A stretch of 64,000 nt of DNA from Pisolithus tinctorius (lineage: Eukaryota > Basidiomycota > Agaricomycetes > Boletales > Pisolithaceae), in the NCBI GenBank assembly GCA_024663395.1, contig JANFAH010000036.1:593471-657470 (forward strand), written 5' to 3'. Numbering within the stretch: position 1 is the first letter of the stretch; every line of letters starts with the position of its first letter. Both the position numbers and the translations under genes were made by a program. Of the stretch, positions 1 to 10,647 are shown one piece after another. The notes under the pieces are model-generated. The model searched no databases, was not told the DNA's origin, and was given only the letters and a program-made list of their open reading frames with translations.

Positions 1-390
1 TTGGAGCATGTGACAGAACTTTGTGGTGAGCCGAGGCTCCGGATCACGTGACAAACCTTTGCGGTGAGCCGAAGCTCCAGATCACATGACTCAAGTCACG
101 TGACACCTTTTTGCTGTGACCCAGGGAGCCGGATCACATGAGTCTTGTCACATGATAGCCCTTTACCATGGCCTAAGGTACCACATCACGTGACTAATGT
201 CACATGACCAAACCCCACTGACTCTGCAGCGGGTTATCATGTGACCATGGATTGCGGTGCAGCGGTCACATGACCGAGATGGTGTCATGCCTGGGCCACC
301 TTCGGGTCACGTGACCATTATGACATCGGTCATGTGACCAACACACGTGACCCCCTATCATGTGATCTGTTGTCATGTGACCTTACCACT
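1..390. repeat. 52-bp satellite of CACGTG-type palindromes
   Basis: About fifteen copies of the octamer TCACGTGA, or its CpG-transition forms TCACATGA and TCATGTGA, lie in 380 bp. They start near 7, 42, 81, 95, 133, 147, 185, 199, 237, 265, 306, 329, 342, 357 and 372. Between 81 and 237 the spacing alternates 14 and 38 bp, giving a 52-bp unit with two palindromes each. CACGTG is the classical bHLH E-box core, but nothing here shows that it is bound. There is no credible ORF. The same octamer also occurs once in each of the three related LTRs of this window. Confidence 0.75.
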
Positions 391-692
391 ACCTCTCAAC
401 ACTACACTTTTTGTAGTCAGTGGTAGTCAAAAATGCGGACTACCAAAATGTAGCATAGTCTACACTACACAACACTAATGATGACTGCTACTTGTAATCA
501 TACTGCATTAATACCACAGGGAATGACAATGGAGTGATATGGTCATAATGAAAGTTGTAGCCCCTGATTGTGCAATCATGACAGTATGCTTATCTTATCA
601 GAAAGTGGAAAATTGCGTGAGAAAAACACAGAATACTAAGAAAAACACAAGTGTATACACAAAATGTCACTGGACCTCAATGTCAATTAGGA
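391..692. other. Intergenic, nothing recognised
   Basis: AT-rich, CpG-poor sequence between two tandem repeats. There is a short imperfect palindromic stretch near 395-480 (tagtag/ctacta-like words) but no convincing gene or transposon end. Confidence 0.5.
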
Positions 693-1566
693 TTGGAGAA
701 TCCCCAGGAGCCATGGAGAATTTCCATCATGACATGGAGAATCCCCAGCAGCCATGGAGAATCCCCAGCAGGCCATGGAGAATCTCCAACATGACATGGA
801 GAATCCCCAGCCAGCCATGGAGAATCCCCAGCAGCCATGGAGAATCCCCAGCAGGCCATGGAGAATCTCCAACATGACATGGAGAATCTCCAGCATGACA
901 TGGAGAATCTCCATCATGATATGGAGAATCCCCAGCAGCCATGGAGAATCCCCAGCCATCCATGGAGAATCCCCAGCAGGCCATGGAGAATCTCCAACAT
1001 GACATGGAGAATCTCCATCATGATATGGAGAATCCCCAGCAGCCATGGAGAATCCCCAGTGGGCCATGGAGAATCTCCATCATGACATGGAGAATCCCCA
1101 GCATGACATGGAGAATCTCCAACATGACATGGAGAATCCCCAGCCAGCCATGGAGAATCTCCAGCATGACATGGAGAATCTCCAACATGACATGGAGAAT
1201 CCCCAGCCAGCCATGGAGAATCCCCAGCAGGCCATGGAGAATCTCCAACATGACATGGAGAATCTCCATCATGATATGGAGAATCCCCAGCAGCCATGGA
1301 GAATCCCCAGTGGGCCATGGAGAATCTCCATCATGACATGGAGAATCCCCAGCATGACATGGAGAATCTCCAACATGACATGGAGAATCCCCAGCCAGCC
1401 ATGGAGAATCCCCAGCAGGCCATGGAGAATCTCCAACATGACATGGAGAATCCCCAGCCAGCCATGGAGAATCCCCAGCAGGCCATGGAGAATCTCCAAC
1501 ATGACATGGAGAATCCCCAGCCAGCCATGGAGAATCTCCAACATGACATGGAGAATCCCCAGTGGG
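693..1566. repeat. 20-21 bp minisatellite with higher-order structure
   Basis: Roughly forty copies of a unit beginning CATGGAGAATC, either CCCAGC(A/C)GC-type or TCCAACATGA-type, 20 or 21 bp long. The 21-bp phase leaves several frames open on both strands, giving Met-Glu-Asn-Pro-Gln-like heptads. These frames are a by-product of the repeat, not genes. A block of about 251 bp is itself repeated: the segment near 1018-1140 recurs near 1269-1390, so a higher-order repeat is present. The unit core GGAGAATCTCC is nearly self-complementary. There are almost no CpG dinucleotides. Confidence 0.95.
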
Positions 1567-1787
1567 CTGCATCAGGAAAACAAAACTTTTTCTAAGTGGT
1601 CTAATAGTCTACACTGCATCTATTGATGTCTTGATATTTGCAGCACTTTAGTGCTTATTGTCTAACATCATCTAATTCATGCTGTCTTACTGACACACTT
1701 TTTTTTCTGTGGTCCTAATGTGGTCTGTAAGTGACTTATTGATATCTTCATGCCACTATATTACTGTAACTCTTGATTCATAGCACT

Positions 1788-2506
1788 TGTCACAACCATG
1801 CATTTACTCTAAGTCCCTACTCCTCTGCTCATTCACACTCTCTGCACCAACTCTGCCTGCACTCTACCATTTACAAGTCTCCTCCACTGTGCCTTCTGTT
1901 GGACTTGTACTGGTCTCTCATCAGACCATACAGACCATCCTCCAAGAGGTCATGTGACCATCTTTCAGACTTCTTGTTGACAGTGCACAGTCAGGTACTC
2001 TGCAGCATGTGCACCACATGGTCCAGCACCTGGACTGTTTCCTTTTTGGCTTGTTCTGTGTTACCTGTCATATGTTCTCCATCTTCCCTTCATTCATCAT
2101 CCAGGAAGTTGTTACTTGAAGACTTATGAGTCTCCATATGTCAGTCCTGATTCCCGTTACTGTACCCCCATAGCAGCATCAAAGCATGTACAGTACTCCA
2201 CTGTTCTTCAGTATGAATATCACCAAAGTTCCTACTCCATCTCTCTCCATCTTCTGTCTGTCAGAGTTATCTCCAAACATCTGTCTGGTCTCTTCCTCTG
2301 AAATATGAGGGCTGACATTGTGCAAGGGGGTAGTGCACAAGCTGAACCCAACACCCTCACTCTGCTCCATTTCTGCCTCAGCTGACTTTGTCCCTGCCAA
2401 TCCTCCACTAGTCAGAGTTCCATTCATCTGTGTCAGACTTGCTTCCACACCTCTCTCCAGACCTGGTTAAGCATCAGAGTTGGTCAGAGTAGGCTCAGAC
2501 TTGACA
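1788..2506 (+). mobile_element. LTR copy A, CpG-decayed Ty3-type LTR
   Basis: A 719-bp LTR starting TGTCACAACC and ending CTTGACA. It aligns along its whole length with 7678-8366 and with the reverse complement of 9500-10213. Flanking pentamers are GCACT on the left and GTACT on the right, a possible target duplication with one transition, so it may be a solo LTR. The TATA box seen in the young copy (TATAAAAG) is degraded here to ATCAAAG near 2180. Most positions that are CpG in the young copy are TpG or CpA here. Confidence 0.85.
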
Positions 2507-2680
2507 GTACTCTATAGAACCATATGTGTCTTGCTTAATTCACTTGCTCTATATGTTCCTTGGCATCCATTCCACTTATACATCTACCTTTCTGAGATAA
2601 GTTGTGATTAGAACAGTTAGAACAACCACTGTTTTCCTGATGCATGGAGAATCCCCACCAGGACATGGCCTGGGAAAGTG

Positions 2681-3057
2681 GGTCTATTTAGCCTGGGGAA
2701 AACCCAGGTTCACCCTGGAAAGGGGTCTATTTAGCCTATGGGAAGCCCATGTTCTGCCTGGAAAGCAGGTCTATTTACCCTGGGGAAAACCCAGGTCGGC
2801 CTAGAATGTAGGTCTATTTAGCCTGGGGAAAGCCCAGGTTCACCCTGGAGAGCAGGTCTATTTAGCCTGGGGAAAACCCAGGTTCACGTGGAAAGCAGGT
2901 CTATTTAGCCAGGGGAAAGCCCAGGTTCACCTGGAAAGCAGGTCTATTTAGCCAGGGGAAATCCCAGGATCAACCTGGAAAGCAGGTCTATTTAGCCTGG
3001 GAAAGCCCAGGATCAACCTGGAAAGGGGGTCTATTTAGCCTGGAGAAAGTCCAATTT
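2681..3057. repeat. 43-44 bp tandem repeat, about nine copies
   Basis: The word GGTCTATTTA recurs at 2681, 2724, 2768, 2811, 2855, 2898, 2941, 2985 and 3028. Each unit continues with GCCTGGGGAAAACCCAGG, an inverted repeat able to form a small hairpin, and then CACCTGGAAAG. There is no coding potential. Copies of the 693-1566 minisatellite core flank it, near 2643 and near 3140-3180. Confidence 0.95.
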
Positions 3058-3240
3058 GGACCCCAGCTACCCTTTCATTTGGTGTATAATATATATATAT
3101 TATGGAGAAAACATTTTCTCCAACCATATTAAATTGCTGCCCTGGAGAATCTCCAGGAATGGTGGTGGAGAATCCCCAAAAGTTGGGAATTCCCAACAAA
3201 ATGACACCTATTAGGTTAATACTTATATCAAAATCTCCAG

Positions 3241-3515
3241 ACCTAATAGGTCTCCGAGGGGGGTTGACTGAAGTGCAGTGAACTTGTGACATGCTTCCTC
3301 ACTGCACTTGCTGGCAATTTGAGAAAGCTAAAATATGATGATGTCAGTGTCTGAAAATTGAGATCAAAATATATGTGCCATACCTGTTTTGAAGACAGAC
3401 CCAAATGCTTGAGTGTATGCCATATTGTTGCAATAGAGACTTCAATGTTGTGAAGCAAGAGTAATTGTTGCTGAATTTCTTCAAGATAGAGGTTGGGGGA
3501 ATGTTCAAGAAGCAC
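3241..3515 (-). pseudogene. Tc1/mariner-type transposase HTH remnant
   Basis: Reading from about 3515 down, the frame gives LLEHSPNLYLEEIQQQL followed by TIWHTLKHLGLSSKQ. This is the second helix-turn-helix region typical of fungal Tc1/mariner transposases. A GTATGG donor after SSKQ and an AG near 3310 would join it to LSQIASKCSEEACHKF, which resembles the usual continuation. The DDE catalytic domain is absent, because the frame runs into a dead region at 3240. The remnant is CpG-poor and surely inactive. The family assignment is from motif memory and is fairly firm. Confidence 0.65.
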
Positions 3516-5222
3516 CAGCATGAACTAAGATATGGAAATGATCAGCTCTTGATGCTGTTTCCAATGTTAGAATGATTTAGACATACCTTTACTGCCATTT
3601 CAGACATCAAAGGTATGCACCCATCCCTTTGTCATTCATTGACAAGTTCACCAGTTTCACAGTATATCTTGAGGACACATTGAATGACTCAAGGTGGCAT
3701 GTTGAGTGAAATAGCAATAGAAGTTTTGGCCTGACCAAGTACATGAGTTTGATAGATGACTCACTGCTTGAGATCTTGAGTATCACCTGCAGGTACAACT
3801 AGAAAAGTGCCTTCTGCATGCCATATGCAAATCACTCACACATGCTTGCAGGCCAGTACCATAGAAAAACATGCTCATGTGTCGAGGCAGCTGACTTGAT
3901 TAGTCAGCACACATGACTCACACACAAAGATAAGACAGGCATGGACAACTACCTCAACAAGTGTGAAACAAAGTGCATTTCTGTATGATACTGTTCCCTA
4001 GGTATTTTGAAGGGCTTTATGGATCTGAAACTTTTGTAAAAAAATATGCAATGTGGAGTGAGCAATTTTTGTTACATGATTGGCACCATTTGGAGTGCAG
4101 ATTGCTCTCTGTTGGTACAAAACAATGGAAAAACCACTGGATTTTCACCATGGTTCCCTCACCACCAGTGTATAGATCATGGCTAGAGGCATTTCCAGCC
4201 ATAGAAATGTGTAAATCACTTGCAATTGTTATTATATGCTCAGAATGACCAAGTATTTTTTCCTGCCCAAAATAGCGGTTATTTCATCATGATTTCTACA
4301 TCATCCCCTAGAGCTGATAATGCTGATTCAGAATATTAAATTTTCTTTCAGATCCATCAAGAATTGAGTGAGATATTTGAGATATATATTTTATCTATGA
4401 TACCTATGAGCTTTGTTGTGTTTGGCTGGTGCCCTCAGTACTGCAAACTGCTGTAAGGGTCTAACTATTGTCTACTTTGCCTATCATTGCCTATCATCAA
4501 TATACTTCACTCCAAGTTCTCCCTGAGCTCAGTGCAGCTCAGAGTATTGAATTAAGTCATCATCTATCCTTCTGTAGGCTGACAGCAGTCTACCCCATTG
4601 CATCCTATCACATTCTTGCTCCCTCTTCACTGAGAACACCCCCAACCTTCAGCACTCATCTTTGAGTGTTGCAGCTTGCAAAAACCCACCCAAATAAAAG
4701 GTTCCACCATCCAGGTACCACATAGGCACACCACCACTTGCTTGCATTGTCTTTTGTGTTTGTTTTGGTTGGTTTTCACCACTGAACCACACTTTGACTC
4801 ACAGCACCCTGTGCTATGATCTGTGAGGTCAGATCCTCTTTCTGTTTCTGTTTCTGTTTCTTTTTCTTATCCTTTCAGACCTCAGGAGGTCCTTTTTCCT
4901 TTTGACAATTACTTTCATCTGAAGGGGGGTCACCCCCTCTGTTGGGCAGTTTAGCCACCATTGCTTGTGCATAAGAGTGGGTTGTGCATGCCATTGTGAA
5001 TACTTGATAATGCACTTCAAAAAATTGTAAAGGGTGTGATTTCATCCTTCTCAAGCTCACATGTGTGAAGTGAACCATCTGGTATTCATGTAGTAAGAAT
5101 AGAAAAGAAAAGTTACTTACATGAGATTCTGAGACACATCTTATATATGAGCAGAGCATGTGATACTAGGTATCACATGCTGGTAATAACAGATGCTGTT
5201 TTTAGGGTAGACCCCTAACAAC
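3516..5222. other. Degenerate repeat-derived DNA
   Basis: No intact gene is seen. The stretch is AT-rich and CpG-poor. Upstream parts of the mariner remnant may lie between 3516 and 3900 on the minus strand but are too decayed to call. A short (TTTCTG)n microsatellite sits near 4838-4868. Several 60-95 codon frames exist, none with a recognisable domain. Confidence 0.5.
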
Positions 5223-6756
5223 ATGTCATCCCTCCATACCACCACCCTCATGGCACCTGTGCTCCACACCACCATGGTCTTCAATGTCAAGTGCTTGCAC
5301 TCTGATATCATCTCCACCCTACCCTCTGACCCTGTCTCTGCCAGCCATCTTCCTACTCCAGCTAACCCTCAGTGGTCCTTGGTCTCCAATGGTCTCCTCT
5401 GCCTCAATGATCATATCTTTGTCCCTGATATTGATGACCTCCACCTTCAAGTGCTTTGGATCAAACATGATCATCCTCTGGCAGGCCATTTCAGGCAAAT
5501 CTGCACCCTAGAACTCATCCACAGAGACTACATGTGGCCCAACCTCTGTTCCAACATGAAAGAATACATCAGGTCCTGCACCACCTGTGGATGAAGTAAA
5601 ACTCTGTGTCACCACCCCTATGGTCTACTGAAGCAACTCCCCATCCCAGAAAGACCTTGGAAATCCATGGATATGGATTTCATCAAGCCCCTCCCCAACT
5701 CCAATGATTACTCCACCATCCTCATGGTAGTGGACCACCTCTTGAAGCAAGTGGTGTTCATCCCCACCCACAACTCTGTCACCTCTGCTGAACTTGCTAA
5801 GCTCTTCCTTACCCATGTCTTCTCTAAGCACAGGGTACCTGTTAATGTCACCTCTGACAGAGGACCAGAGTTCATCTCTCACTTCTTCCACTCCCTAGGA
5901 AAGGCCCTTGATATGTGCCTTCACTTCACTTCAGGTAACCACCCACAAGGCAATGGCCAGACCAAGTGAACAACCAGACCCTCAAGCAGTACCTCTGCAT
6001 CTACTGTAATTGTCAACAAGACAACTGGGCCAAGCTGTTGCCCCCAGCATTGTTCACATTTAACAGTGCACCAAGTGGGACTACTGGAGTTGCTCCCTTC
6101 TTCACCAACAAGGGATACCATCCAAACCTGTCTGTGGTCCCAACAAAGACTTCACCTCTCTGTGTGCTCACAACTATGTCATCAAGCTCTCTGCCCTTCA
6201 TGACTTCCTCCACTCTGAAATGTCCACTACTCAGCAGTGCTACCAGGGTCCTGCAGATGCTAAATGCATACCTCCATCTGAGTTCAAGGTTGGAGAACAG
6301 GCCTACATCAAAGCCAAGTACTTCTGCTCCACCTGCCCCTCAGAAAAACTCTCCAAAAAGTACTTAGGTCCATTGACCATCCTGGCCAGGCCAGGTATGC
6401 ACTCCATCATGTTGAAGCTCCCTGACTCTATGTGCTCAATACACCCAGTCTTCCATGTCTCACAACTGGAAACTGCAGCAGCTAATCCCTTCCCTAACTG
6501 ACAACAACCTCCACCTCTGCCAGTTGATGTCAACAGTGACCTTGAGTATGAAGTGTCAGAGATACTCAACTCCAAGGTGGACTGCTATCACTGCCACTGA
6601 CAACTCTTGTACCTAGTCCACTGGGCTGGCTATGAGAACACTGACAAAGGTACCTCTCAGTTGCTCACAACTGAGCTAGATCATTCCTCTGACATCATCT
6701 CTGCCTTTCATGAACATTATCTGCACAAACCTGGCCCATACCAACATCTGCCATAG
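5223..6756 (+). pseudogene. Decayed Ty3/chromovirus integrase and chromodomain
   Basis: Pieces of a pol C-terminus in order: the integrase H2C2 finger (HPLAGHF ... CTTCG near 5470-5590), the catalytic core with MDMDFIKPLP (about 5667) and VTSDRGPEF (about 5850), then HPQGNGQTK (about 5940), a GPFxI-like tail (about 6360) and a chromodomain-like segment LVHWAGYENTDK (about 6610). Stops at 5591 (TGA) and 5967 (TGA) fall where related elements have Arg, consistent with CGA to TGA. The third catalytic residue, normally Glu in TER, reads Lys. Gag, protease, RT and RNase H are missing. It is dead, in the same orientation as the LTR at 7678-8366, and probably its internal remnant. Confidence 0.85.
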
Positions 6757-7677
6757 TACTCTCCCTACATAATCTTTCTCTACAGGCCAACTCTGCCCTC
6801 TTTGGAACCCCTTTAAGTACCTTAGAAATTTCTCTGCCTATCAGTCTCACTCTTCAGAATTACACAAGAAAAACACAAGTCTATTTCATAGTAGTACAGA
6901 AGTACAAAAAAACACACACTAAACTACTTCATCACTTGCCCTGCTCTGCCTTCCTGATCTTCAATGTTATTGAGAGGATGAGAGAATGATGGAATCTGAG
7001 TGGAATGAGTAGGTCTAGAGGGGATCCTATAGCCTGAGCAAAGAATGAGGAGGACATCTAGGGACTTCTATGGCAGTCTGTGGGCAGGGCTGGCACAACT
7101 CAAACTCAAACTTCTTGTCTGTTGTTATAAAAAAACTAACTACACCAACCACTAGGTAGTGCTGACTAAACAACAAAAAAAGCAAAATCTAGGTACAACT
7201 AGTAGGAAAAAATATCTAGAATGAAAACCAAGCAAACTGAACAAAATAAAACAATTTCTCTAGTAGGGAAATTACATTCCCTACACTCCCTCATGCTCTC
7301 ACTCTTTCTTCTCTGCCTCCTCTCACTGATGTGCCTTCTCCACCACCTTCTCTTGTTCAGTGTCAGTTGAGTCATCAGTATGGACAACTAACTCATCATT
7401 GGCAACCTGTGAATAGTCACAGGAGTGACCAGGGGTGGGTTGGGGGGGGGGGGTTGCTGGGGTGCTGTAAGGACACAATGATGGGGGAAAATATGAAGGT
7501 TCAGTACCCTAACATGTGTCTTTAAGCAGTCCTTCAAATTCTGACAGAGCTCCACTGTGGCTAAACTTATTGCCCTGGAGGCATCAAAACAATTTCAAAC
7601 AATTTCAAGTGATTGACTTGTGATGGTGTCATTCTGCACATGCAGCCTTCAGGGATTCAGGCCCTAAGCGGGGGCAC
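6757..7677. other. 3' non-coding part of the decayed Ty3 element
   Basis: No gene is seen. It contains a G12 run at 7442-7453. It ends in a G-rich stretch (AAGCGGGGGCAC) directly before the LTR start TGTCATG at 7678, which is what the polypurine tract of a Ty3 element looks like. At over 900 bp it is longer than such a spacer usually is, so it may hold other insertions. Confidence 0.5.
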
Positions 7678-8366
7678 TGTCATGATCCTAAGTCCCTACC
7701 CACTCCACATGCTACTCCACTGGTCATCTACTCACCCTGCACCAACTCTGCCCATCCTCTGTCATTAACAAGTCTTCTCCACTCTGCCTATTGGTGGACT
7801 TGCTATCCAGTCTACCATCAGATTGCATGGACCACTCTCCAAGAGGTCATGTGACCCCTACCTGTCCAGCCTTTGGACTTCTCCTTGACACCACACAGTC
7901 AGGCATGCCACAGCATGTGCACCTCATGGTTCATCACCTAGACCATTTCCTTTTTGGTCTGCTCTATGTTACCCACTGTATGTTCTCCATCTACCCTTCA
8001 TTCATCATCCAGGAAGTTTTACTTGAAAACTTACAAGTCTCTGTATGTCCAGTACTCTGCTGTTCCTCAGTATGAATATCACCTAAGTTCCTACTCTGTA
8101 TCTCCTCTGTCTTCTGTCTGTTGGAGTTATCTCCAATCTTCCATCTGGTCTCTTCCTCTGAAACACAAGGGCTGAGATCATGCAAGGGGGTAGTGCATGA
8201 GCTAAACCTGATGCCCTCACTCTGCTCTGTTTCTGTCTCAGTGGACTTTGTCCCTGCTGATCCTCCACTAGTTAGAGTTCTGTTCATCTGTGTTGGACTT
8301 GCTTCCACACCTCTCCCTAGACCTTGTTAAGTGTTTGAGTTGGTTGGAGTAGGCCTGGACTTGACA
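7678..8366 (+). mobile_element. LTR copy B, CpG-decayed, likely 3' LTR
   Basis: A 689-bp LTR starting TGTCATGATCC and ending CTTGACA, colinear with copies A (1788-2506) and C (9500-10213, reversed). It follows a purine-rich tract and the plus-strand integrase remnant, so it is best read as the 3' LTR of that element. The right flank (GATGA) does not match the flank of copy A, so A and B need not be the two ends of one insertion. It is strongly CpG-depleted. Confidence 0.85.
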
Positions 8367-9499
8367 GATGAACTTAATTTCACACCAAGAACCTCATGTT
8401 AGTTCCAAGTCCTTACTTTATCACTGTAAAACAACCCCCAACCACCCTGGAGGAACTCTCCAGTGCCTGTCAACTGGCCCACAGTACAAAACCTAACACA
8501 GAAGCAACAGCAGTGAACCTGACTAGCCAATGCCATTCCAAGACAAGTGGAAGTGGTGGCCAATCCAGGGCTGTATACCAGAAACAAATGAGAATGGATG
8601 GACTGGTGGTTCAAGATGTGAGTGTGGGTCCATATGAACAGAGTAGTACACCCACTTGATTCTGATATGTAAAGGGCCCTGAGATGCTTATCCAAGGACA
8701 ATGCTTATTGGGACACCTGCCAAAAAGGTGGGGTGTGGAAAGAAAGGGAAATGGAGAAAGAAAAACCTCTTAACCCTGAGGTCTGGGTATAGCTAACACC
8801 TCCAGTTTCATTGTCAGGATGATAGAGCAATGGTTTGAGAGTAGGTTTGAGTTCCAGTGAGATAATCCTAAAGAAGACACTCTCAGATTACCCTACCATC
8901 ACTTGGAAGAGAGGAAGAGGGTTGAAAACTTTGGAGCTAAGACTCAAAGAAAACCCAAATGAGGTCTCTGAACAATGTATTGCAATCCTTTACACTACAG
9001 AAATGTCCCTACACATGTAAAGTGCATGTAGCCAAAGCAGTGTTCATGACATCACCAGTGACATCAAGGGGAAATGTAAAGAAACAACATGTAAGTAAAA
9101 GAAAGGCCCAGAAGGGTGTAGAACCTTGTGTCAAGATTAAATGAGATAAACTATGATAAGATAAAACAAGATGAGAGGGGATGATAGACTCAGGAAGCTG
9201 ACAATGCCCAAGTCAGATCATGGAGAATCACAGGTGCAATATCCACAATAGTGTTCACTCAGCCCTCTTCATTGGCATCATCATGTCAGATCAGGACTAG
9301 TGCAAGTAGTGATTCCCAGCAACCAGTTATGACAAGACTGTTGAGCTTTGCCAACACTGCAACCTCTATGGTTACATCAGACATCAAGAACAATGATCAC
9401 AATGCCCTACATGCTGGTGAATGTACTGAATTCAATGTGCCAATCTACCAGAATCAAGAGGAAATGGTACAAGATATGGAAAAAGAGCTGCATACTATG
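8367..9499. other. Decayed repeat DNA with a possible zinc-knuckle relic
   Basis: There is no intact gene. Near 9350 one frame reads CQHCNLYGYIRHQ, and another shortly after reads HAGECTEFNVPIYQNQEE. Together they resemble paired CCHC knuckles of a retroelement ORF1/gag with a frame change between them. That reading is tentative. The stretch 8396-8659 is open (87 codons) but unrecognised. The sequence is CpG-poor and ends abruptly at the CpG-rich LTR at 9500. Confidence 0.35.
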
Positions 9500-10213
9500 T
9501 GTCAAGTCCGGGCCTACTCCGACCAACTCCGACGCTATATAAGGTCTAGAGAGTGGTTTGGAAGCAAGTCCGACAGGGGAGAACGAAACTCCGACTAGCG
9601 GAGAGATGGTAGGAACGAAGTCCGCCAAAGTAAAGGTGGAGCGGAGTGAGGGCGTCGGGTTTAGCTCATGCACTACCCCCTTGCACGATCTCAGCCCTCG
9701 TATTTCAGAGGGAGAGTACAGACGGAGAGTCGGAGATAACTCTGACAGACAGAAGACGGAATCAGAGGGAGTAGGAACTAAGTTGATATTCGTACTGAAG
9801 AACAGCAGAGTACAGTACATGCTTTTATACCGCTACGGAGGTACAGTAACCGGAATCGGAACTGACATACGGAGACTCATAAATTTTCAAGTAAAATTTC
9901 CTGGACGACGAATGAAGGGTAGATGGAGGACATATGAACGGGTAACACAGAACATCTAGAAAAGGAAATAGTCCAGATGCTGGACCATGCAGTGAGCGCG
10001 CTGCAGAGTACCTGACTGCGAAGGTAGTCACATGACCCCTCAGAGAACGGACTGCTCGGTCCGGTAGGAGAGAAACACAAGTCCGACAACAGTCGGTGTG
10101 GAGATGGTTCGTAGACGATAGAAGGTGGGTGGAGTTGGTGCAGAGTGAGCGAACGACCGGCGGAGAAGGTTGCGGAGTGAGTAAAGACCTATGACGAATG
10201 CACGGTTATGACA
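9500..10213 (-). mobile_element. Young solo LTR (copy C) with perfect target duplication
   Basis: A 714-bp LTR in reverse orientation: on the minus strand it starts TGTCATAACC and ends CTTGACA. It is flanked on both sides by CTATG (9495-9499 and 10214-10218), a perfect 5-bp target-site duplication. There is no internal domain, so it is a solo LTR left by LTR-LTR recombination. It belongs to the same family as 1788-2506 and 7678-8366 but keeps dozens of CpGs that are TpG or CpA in those copies, so it inserted much later. It lies in CpG-poor DNA downstream of the NLR gene. Confidence 0.93.
9822..9829 (-). promoter_or_regulatory. TATA box of the solo LTR
   Basis: On the minus strand the LTR carries TATAAAAG in a GC-rich context (CGGTATAAAAGCATG). 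This position is conserved in the alignment but mutated in LTR copy A. It is the probable Pol II promoter of the family and would fire toward lower coordinates. Confidence 0.6.
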
Positions 10214-10647
10214 CTATGATGAGGAGCTGGAGAGTGGTATAAGGAGATCACCTGGGTAAGAGTCATGACCAGGGGGATGACACAGGGCTCAAGGAACTTT
10301 TGACAGTATGCAACAGCTTTCTGGGGAAAAGCATTGTAGGTAGTGAACACTGTGAGTTTGTCAATACCAGAGGGGGCAGAGGGATGGGACAGAATATTGG
10401 CTGGGGGCATGATTACTAGTTAAGGGATCCCCTTGGTGAATTATTATGCTGTGCTTGGCTGTAACATGTACTTCTCACCAGGTAGCACATCATGAATTGT
10501 GATTGAAAGTGGGGTGTGATAACATGTGGTATGTGATATCAGAGGACATCAGGACAATTAGCAGGTAAAATGATCATTGGAAAAGCATAGGGGATGAACT
10601 AATATGTGGCAGCACAGCAGCAGGTACACCCAACAAAAAAATACAAT
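10214..10647. other. 3' flank of the NLR gene
   Basis: AT-rich, almost CpG-free DNA between the solo LTR and the NLR stop codon. Short minus-strand frames exist (for example about 10189-10410), but one crosses the LTR boundary and none is recognisable. It presumably includes the NLR 3' UTR. Confidence 0.5.

Noticed and set aside
693..1566. CRISPR-like array
   Set aside because: The repeats are directly contiguous with no unique spacers, no cas genes are present, and the DNA is eukaryotic.
539..1626. Several 70-190 codon frames on both strands rich in Met-Glu-Asn-Pro-Gln or Gly-Asp-Ser-Pro heptads
   Set aside because: They are forced by the 21-bp period of the minisatellite; frames are open on both strands, have no conserved ends, and shift wherever a 20-bp unit occurs.
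7442..7453. G12 run as a G-quadruplex or polypurine tract
   Set aside because: It lies more than 200 bp before the LTR, and the tract adjoining the LTR is a better candidate; a single G run alone is weak evidence of a quadruplex.
1788..8366. One full-length element with LTR copies A and B as its two ends
   Set aside because: The outer flanks do not match as a target duplication, the internal region lacks gag to RNase H, and copy A has its own near-matching flanks.
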